This document shows, piece after piece, positions 4,168 through 8,272 of a stretch of DNA of 8,272 bases. This stretch comes from CALKMS01 sp036796755 (GTDB lineage Bacteria; Actinomycetota; Aquicultoria; SKW223; CALKMS01), in contig DAIRCJ010000059.1 in assembly GCA_036796755.1 (NCBI GenBank), positions 1 to 8,272 of the forward strand, written 5' to 3'. Under the pieces are notes generated by a model. That model was not told the DNA's origin. It ran no database searches and worked only from the letters and a program-made list of their open reading frames with translations. How positions within the stretch are numbered: position 1 is the first letter of the stretch; each line of letters begins with the position of its first letter. The translations under genes and the position numbers were made by a program.

Positions 4168-6033
4168 ATGGCAAAGGCAGTAGGCATTGATTTAGGAACA
4201 ACTAATTCTTGCGCCGCTGTGGTTATTGGCGGTGAGCCGACGGTCATTCCCAGTGCGGAAGGCGGTCGGGTCGTCCCCTCGGTGGTTGCTTTTCGCAAAG
4301 GAGGGGAAATTGTCGTTGGTGAAGTTGCCAAAAGACAGGCAATCTCCAATCCTGAACACACTGTTCGTTCGGTCAAAAGACATATGGGTTCTAACTGGAC
4401 GAAAGAGTTTAACGGCAAAAAGTATACCCCTCAGCAAATTTCGGCTTTTATCTTGCAGAAGATCAAAAGAGATGTGGAAGCTTATCTCGGTGAGACAGTG
4501 AACAAAGCGGTTATAACGGTTCCAGCCTATTTTGAGGACGCCCAGCGCCAGGCGACCAAAGACGCTGGCACAATTGCCGGTTTTGAGGTTCTGCGGATTA
4601 TCAACGAGCCTACCGCTGCTGCTCTGGCTTACGGTCTGGATAAAGAACATGACCAGACGATTTTAGTTTTTGACCTGGGCGGGGGCACTTTTGATGTTTC
4701 CATTCTGGAAATTGAGCCAGGAACCGGCGACGAGCCAACAGTTTTTGAAGTCAAAGCAACCAGTGGAGACAACCACCTGGGTGGCGATGACTGGGACGCT
4801 CGAATTGTTCAATGGATGGTGGATGACTTCAAAAACAAGTACGGTATAGATTTATCTACTGACAAAATGGCCATGCAAAGACTGACGGAAGCAGCCGAAA
4901 AAGCTAAGATAGAGCTTTCTTCCGCTTTGGAAACAACTATTAATCTCCCCTTTATTACTGCTGACGCTCAGGGACCAAAACATCTGGAAATGTCTCTTAC
5001 TCGTTCGGAGTTCCAGCGGATGACCTCGGATCTTCTTGAGCGCTGTCGGGGACCGGTTGAGCAAGCTTTGAAAGACGCTGGTATGAAACCAGGCGATATT
5101 GATCATGTAATTCTTGTTGGGGGTTCTACCCGGATGCCGGCCGTGGTTGACCTGGTAAGAGAGATGATTGGTAAAGAGCCACGGAAAGACATAAATCCTG
5201 ACGAGGTAGTAGCTATTGGAGCTTCTCTTCAAGCAGCTCACCTTATTGGTGAACTTAAAGGTGAGATACTTCTTCTGGATGTTACTCCTCTTTCTCTCGG
5301 GGTAGAGACCAAAGGCGGCGTTTTCCACAAGTTAATTGAGCGCAACACTACTATTCCTACTAAAAAGAGTGAGATATTTACTACAGCTGAAGACGGTCAG
5401 ACCAGCGTAGAAATCCATGTTTTGCAGGGCGAAAGGCCAATGGCTGCTGACAATAAGTCTTTAGGCCGCTTTCACTTAACCGATATTCCTCCGGCTCCTC
5501 GGGGAGTTCCACAGATAGAGGTTACTTTTGATATCGATGCTAACGGTATTGTTCATGTTACTGCTAAAGACCTGGGCACGGGAAAAGAGCAGGCAATAAC
5601 GGTTACCGGAAGCACACGCCTTCCGGAAGAAGAAATACAGAGGATGGTTGCTGAAGCAGAGCGTTTTGCTGAAGAAGATCGGAAAAAGAAAGAGTTAGCC
5701 GAAGCCAAGAACAACGCTGACAACCTGGCGTATTCAGTGGAGAAGTCCCTGAGGGAAGTCGGAGATAAAATCCCGGCTTCGGAGAAGGAAAACATAGAGA
5801 AAGCTCTGGCTGAGCTTAAAGAAGCTTTAAAAGGTGACGACACCAGGCAGATAAAAGAGAAAACTGAGGCTCTTTTGAATGCTTCTCAGAAGCTTGGTGA
5901 AGCAGTTTACAAAGCTGCTTCGGAAGCCCGACAGGCAACCGGCGGTTCAGCTGAATCTGAGAAAAGTGGAGACGGTCAGGAAAAAGTGGTTGACGCGGAA
6001 GTAGTTGACGAAGGAAAAGAAAAATCAAGCTAA
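4168..6033 (+). CDS. dnaK: Molecular chaperone DnaK (Hsp70)
   Basis: 621 residues, full length. An ATP-driven cytosolic chaperone that binds and releases exposed hydrophobic segments with DnaJ and GrpE. The nucleotide-binding domain (about 1-365) shows IDLGTTNS (7-14), VPAYFEDAQRQAT (118-130), NEPTAAALAYG (146-156), FDLGGGTFDVS (168-178) and ILVGGSTRMPAV (315-326). The linker DVTPLSLGVE spans 371-380; the beta substrate-binding domain runs to about 485 and the helical lid to about 590, followed by a charged tail containing VDAEVVDE. It lacks the insertion of about 20 residues typical of proteobacterial DnaK (residues 70-90 pass straight from SVKRHMG to NGKKYTP), like Gram-positive forms. EIEPGTGDEPTVFEVK (181-196) is some residues longer than usual. 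ATG is preceded by AGGAGGT at a 4-nt gap. It ends in tandem TAATAA and is first in the chaperone operon. Confidence 0.98.
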   Translation: MAKAVGIDLGTTNSCAAVVIGGEPTVIPSAEGGRVVPSVVAFRKGGEIVVGEVAKRQAISNPEHTVRSVKRHMGSNWTKEFNGKKYTPQQISAFILQKIKRDVEAYLGETVNKAVITVPAYFEDAQRQATKDAGTIAGFEVLRIINEPTAAALAYGLDKEHDQTILVFDLGGGTFDVSILEIEPGTGDEPTVFEVKATSGDNHLGGDDWDARIVQWMVDDFKNKYGIDLSTDKMAMQRLTEAAEKAKIELSSALETTINLPFITADAQGPKHLEMSLTRSEFQRMTSDLLERCRGPVEQALKDAGMKPGDIDHVILVGGSTRMPAVVDLVREMIGKEPRKDINPDEVVAIGASLQAAHLIGELKGEILLLDVTPLSLGVETKGGVFHKLIERNTTIPTKKSEIFTTAEDGQTSVEIHVLQGERPMAADNKSLGRFHLTDIPPAPRGVPQIEVTFDIDANGIVHVTAKDLGTGKEQAITVTGSTRLPEEEIQRMVAEAERFAEEDRKKKELAEAKNNADNLAYSVEKSLREVGDKIPASEKENIEKALAELKEALKGDDTRQIKEKTEALLNASQKLGEAVYKAASEARQATGGSAESEKSGDGQEKVVDAEVVDEGKEKSS

Positions 6034-6055
6034 TAAAGGGGCCAGGCACCCTTTA
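6034..6055 (+). repeat. Inverted repeat copy 1, between dnaK and hsp20
   Basis: GGGCCAGGCACCCTTT (6039-6054) is an exact inverted match to 6546-6561 on the far side of hsp20. The copy is itself a hairpin: TAAAGGG (6034-6040) pairs with CCCTTTA (6049-6055) around GCCAGGCA. It begins with the second of dnaK's tandem stops. The stem could act as a processing site or partial terminator, setting the dnaK:hsp20 ratio. The core resembles REP-like palindromes of the GGTGCCAGGCACC kind that I associate, from memory, with IS200/RAYT-type elements. Confidence 0.75.
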
Positions 6056-6084
6056 AATTTAAGCAAATTTAGGGAGGTGGTCTT

Positions 6085-6525
6085 ATGGCTATCGTTCGCT
6101 GGGATCCTTTCCGGGATTTCTTAACCATTCAGGACGAGTTAACCAAAACTTTTGAGCGCTTCTTTGGCGAAGGCAAGGGAAAAGTTGGAGTGGCTAACTG
6201 GGCACCTCTGATTGATCTTTTTGAAAAGGACGATAAGGTGGTGGTTCGAGCTGAAGTTCCTGGTCTGGAAGCCAAAGATGTTGAAGTTCAAATTGATGAG
6301 GAAGGTTTAACGATTCAGGGAGAGCGGAAGTTCGAGGAGGAGGTAAAAGAGGAAAACTTCTATCGTCTGGAACGCCGTTACGGTTCATTCCACCGCTTTG
6401 TTCCTTTCCCGGTTGAGGTCAAACCCGACAAAGCCCGAGCAACCTTCAAGAACGGAGTTCTGGAGGTAACTGTTCCCAAAGCCGAGCCAAAGAAGAAAGC
6501 GATCAAACTGAAGATTGAGGGATAA
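6085..6525 (+). CDS. Small heat-shock protein, Hsp20/alpha-crystallin family
   Basis: 146 residues, the usual size for a bacterial sHSP: an ATP-independent holdase that keeps unfolding proteins soluble for DnaK to refold. The N-terminal arm (MAIVRWDPFRDFLTIQDEL) is typical. The alpha-crystallin domain covers about 40-131 with NWAPLIDLFE at its start, VRAEVPGL (54-61), YGSFHRFVPFP (99-109) and the signature FKNGVLEVTVPK (121-132). The C-terminal extension carries IKL (140-142) and LKI (142-144), either of which could be the IxI/V-like motif that links dimers into oligomers. The start is fixed by GGAGGTG (6073-6079) 5 nt before ATG. It sits between dnaK (51 nt) and grpE (72 nt) in the same direction, with an inverted repeat in each gap; no separate promoter is obvious. 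Confidence 0.95.
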   Translation: MAIVRWDPFRDFLTIQDELTKTFERFFGEGKGKVGVANWAPLIDLFEKDDKVVVRAEVPGLEAKDVEVQIDEEGLTIQGERKFEEEVKEENFYRLERRYGSFHRFVPFPVEVKPDKARATFKNGVLEVTVPKAEPKKKAIKLKIEG

Positions 6526-6545
6526 AATATTAAAAAATATTAAAA

Positions 6546-6564
6546 AAAGGGTGCCTGGCCCTTA
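6546..6564 (-). repeat. Inverted repeat copy 2, between hsp20 and grpE
   Basis: AAAGGGTGCCTGGCCC (6546-6561) is the reverse complement of 6039-6054; the match is 16 of 16 and continues imperfectly to 6564, where copy 1 has one extra A and one extra G. The local stem is AAGGG/CCCTT around TGCCTGG. Before it lies an A-rich stretch with a tandem AATATTAAAA-type repeat (6526-6548). On the minus strand this makes a terminator-like hairpin plus T-tract; on the plus strand the U-tract is poor, so read-through to grpE is expected. Confidence 0.75.
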
Positions 6565-6597
6565 TCTTTGACAAATTAAAGAGGAAAGGCAAGCAAG

Positions 6598-7203
6598 ATG
6601 GAGAAGAAAGAAAAAACAGCCCAAATTTCTAAAAAGAAGTATTTAGAGCTTGAGCAGAAATGCCAGGCTTTAGAGGGTGAGCTTAAAATCTTAAAAGAAA
6701 AACTGGCTACTCAAGAGAAGGAAGCTTCTCATTATCTTGACCTTTTAAAAAGAATGAAGGCTGATTTTGATAACTATCGCAAGCGGGTAATTAAGGAACA
6801 GACCCTTTTAGTGGAAAGAGCCTCAAAGGACCTGATTGAAAAGTTACTTCCGGTTATTGATAATCTGGAGAGGGCAATCAAGTCTTCCCGGGAAAACCCG
6901 GACTTCCCAGGTCTATTAAGCGGGGTGGAGATGATTTACCAGCAGTTAATCGAGATTTTAGAGAGAGAAGGGCTGGAGCCAATAAATCCCCAGTCTGAGC
7001 CTTTTGACCCTGAATGTCATGAAGCAGTGATAAGCGAAGTCAAAGAAGGGTATCAGAACGAAACTATTCTTGAGGTTCTCCAGAAAGGCTACCGTTTAAA
7101 AGGTTCTCTGCTTAGACCGGCGAAGGTTAAGGTTTGCCAGAACTTTGAACAGGTGGCCAAAGAAAAAGTTGATTTTAAAGAAGAAATTGAGGAGGACAAA
7201 TGA
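6598..7203 (+). CDS. grpE: GrpE, nucleotide-exchange factor for DnaK
   Basis: 201 residues. A dimeric factor that releases ADP from DnaK and so resets the chaperone cycle. A long charged N-terminal helix (about 10-75) would form the paired coiled stalk. KRMKADFDNYRKR (51-63) and LLPVIDNLERAI (83-94) are the recognisable family segments. The C-terminal beta domain, which contacts the DnaK nucleotide-binding domain, spans about 125-175: GLEPINP..EPFDPECHEAV, then GYRLKGSLLRPAKVKVCQ. An acidic tail follows. ATG is preceded by an AGAGGAAAGG purine run (6580-6589) at 8 nt. It overlaps dnaJ by ATGA (7200-7203), so the two are translationally coupled. The length is normal. Confidence 0.97.
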   Translation: MEKKEKTAQISKKKYLELEQKCQALEGELKILKEKLATQEKEASHYLDLLKRMKADFDNYRKRVIKEQTLLVERASKDLIEKLLPVIDNLERAIKSSRENPDFPGLLSGVEMIYQQLIEILEREGLEPINPQSEPFDPECHEAVISEVKEGYQNETILEVLQKGYRLKGSLLRPAKVKVCQNFEQVAKEKVDFKEEIEEDK

Positions 7204-8272
7204 GCGCCGGTCAGTTTAAAGACTACTATGAGATTTTAGGGGTTAGCCGGGAAGCAACCCCGGAGGAAATTAAAAAGGCTTTCCGGAAATTAGCCCGCAA
7301 ATACCATCCTGATGTCAATGCTGGAGATAAAAAAGCAGAAGAAAAGTTTAAGGAAATTAACGAGGCCTATGAAGTTTTAAGTGACCCCCGAAAAAAAGAG
7401 GAATATGATCGAGCTTACGAGCTTTTTAAATCAGGCTACTCCCCGGGCTTTCAGGGTTTTACCTTTGATGAAAGTTTTTTCTCCCCTTTTTATGAAGACT
7501 TTGGAAGCCTTTTTGATATTTTTGGTTTTCGAACCCGCTCCTCCCGGCGGCCAAGGCGGGGAAGAGATCTTGAAGCAGCAGTAGAAATTAGTTTTGAAGA
7601 TGCCTTTCGAGGAGTTACTTTAAGAATTCCAGTTACCCGGGAAAAGGTTTGCCCGGAATGCCAGGGAAGCGGGGCTAAAAAAGGAACATTTCCTAAAACT
7701 TGTCCGACCTGTTCAGGTAAAGGTTACACGGTTTTAGCTCAAGGCCCCTTTTCTCTCACCCGAACCTGCCCTCAATGCCTGGGCGAAGGCACGGTAATTA
7801 CCGAATACTGTCCAAGGTGCGGGGGAAAAGGCAAGGTTCGGGAGACAGATAAGGTTGTAGCTAAAATTCCGGCCGGGGTTGATGACGGAACACGCTTAAG
7901 AATTAAAGGCCAGGGCGAAGCTGGAGAACCGGGGGCTGAAAGCGGTGATTTATATTTGATTGTCAAAGTTAAGCCTCATCCTTACTTCAGGAGAGAAGGC
8001 TCGGATATCTGGCTTGATTTACCCTTGACCTTTACCGAGGCGGCTCTGGGAGCAACTGTCAGGGTTCCGACTTTAAACGGAGAAGTTAAACTCAAGATCC
8101 CGGCTGGCACTCAAAGCGGGCAGGTCTTTCGCTTAAAAGGGAAAGGAGTCCCCTTACTCAATCGGCCGGGTCGGGGTGATATGTATGTTCGAGTGGAAGT
8201 TGCTGTGCCCACTCGCCTGACTGCCCATCAGCGAAAGCTAATTAAAGACCTGGAAGGAGTTTTAAATTTTAA
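7200..8272 (+). CDS. dnaJ: Molecular chaperone DnaJ (Hsp40 type I), 3' end cut by the window
   Basis: 357 codons are present with no stop; the window ends two bases into the next codon, and typical length (370-380) suggests few residues are missing. DnaJ delivers unfolded clients to DnaK and stimulates its ATPase. The J domain (about 7-70) begins DYYEILGVSREATPEEIK and has HPD at 36-38. A short Phe/Gly-rich stretch (about 80-110) leads to a basic segment (RSSRRPRRGRDL). All four zinc motifs are intact: CPECQGSG (151-158), CPTCSGKG (168-175), CPQCLGEG (190-197) and CPRCGGKG (204-211). Two beta client-binding domains follow, with KIPAGVDDGTRLR (222-234) and KIPAGTQSGQVFRLKGKG (299-316). ATG overlaps the grpE stop and is served by AGGAGG (7190-7195), 4 nt upstream. 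The linker is poorer in Gly and richer in Phe than in E. coli DnaJ. Confidence 0.97.
   Translation, partial: MSAGQFKDYYEILGVSREATPEEIKKAFRKLARKYHPDVNAGDKKAEEKFKEINEAYEVLSDPRKKEEYDRAYELFKSGYSPGFQGFTFDESFFSPFYEDFGSLFDIFGFRTRSSRRPRRGRDLEAAVEISFEDAFRGVTLRIPVTREKVCPECQGSGAKKGTFPKTCPTCSGKGYTVLAQGPFSLTRTCPQCLGEGTVITEYCPRCGGKGKVRETDKVVAKIPAGVDDGTRLRIKGQGEAGEPGAESGDLYLIVKVKPHPYFRREGSDIWLDLPLTFTEAALGATVRVPTLNGEVKLKIPAGTQSGQVFRLKGKGVPLLNRPGRGDMYVRVEVAVPTRLTAHQRKLIKDLEGVLNF

Noticed and set aside
4192..4650. Minus-strand open frame of 152 codons inside dnaK
   Set aside because: It is fully antisense to conserved DnaK nucleotide-binding-domain codons, has no family resemblance and no SD.
4852..5328. Minus-strand open frame of 158 codons inside dnaK
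   Set aside because: It lies antisense to conserved DnaK sequence; its composition is that of a shadow frame.
6568..6573. TTGACA as a -35 for a separate grpE promoter
   Set aside because: No -10-like hexamer lies 16-18 bp downstream; that position is the grpE SD and start codon.
7381..7584. Plus-strand frame of 67 codons
   Set aside because: It is out of frame within dnaJ, whose J domain, Phe/Gly region and zinc motifs read through continuously.

Overview
The window is about 8.3 kb of ordinary-looking bacterial chromosome, with no phage, CRISPR, rRNA or tRNA genes. It encodes a minimal 2[4Fe-4S] ferredoxin, which fits an anaerobe. Its DnaK lacks the long insertion near residues 75-100 found in proteobacterial DnaK, so it resembles the Gram-positive/Actinobacteria/Chloroflexi form. 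The chaperone order (dnaK-hsp20-grpE-dnaJ) is also not the hrcA-grpE-dnaK-dnaJ order of Firmicutes. I cannot name the phylum; an uncultured anaerobic lineage is a reasonable guess only.

Left part (1-3614). A rho-independent terminator from an upstream gene lies at the very edge. A small stand-alone RAM (Lrp/AsnC effector domain) protein follows on the minus strand. Divergent from it is a tight plus-strand cluster: a small lipoprotein, a membrane-anchored NTF2-like protein and a class A penicillin-binding protein (PBP1A type), joined by a 0-nt junction and then an ATGA overlap. A small winged-helix protein starts 14 nt after the PBP. These four plus-strand genes lack a clear Shine-Dalgarno sequence. 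The first and last start with GTG exactly 6 nt after a TAAAAT box, which suggests leaderless transcripts.

Middle (3616-4167). The ferredoxin gene is on the minus strand, one base away from the end of the winged-helix gene, with a good promoter and SD. The 366-nt intergenic region then holds the ferredoxin promoter, an imperfect stem-loop oriented as a minus-strand terminator, a 16-bp palindrome, and the dnaK promoter. A 19-bp palindrome sits on the -10 box and predicted start of that promoter. No CIRCE or HAIR element is visible.

Right part (4168-8272). This is a heat-shock operon: dnaK, hsp20, grpE, dnaJ (dnaJ runs off the window by what is probably a few codons). Together they make the DnaK/DnaJ/GrpE refolding machine plus a small holdase. 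The hsp20 gene alone is bracketed by two inverted copies of a 16-nt exact GC-rich repeat, which is the most unusual structural feature. The most interesting protein-level idea is that the lipoprotein and NTF2-like protein are dedicated partners of the PBP.
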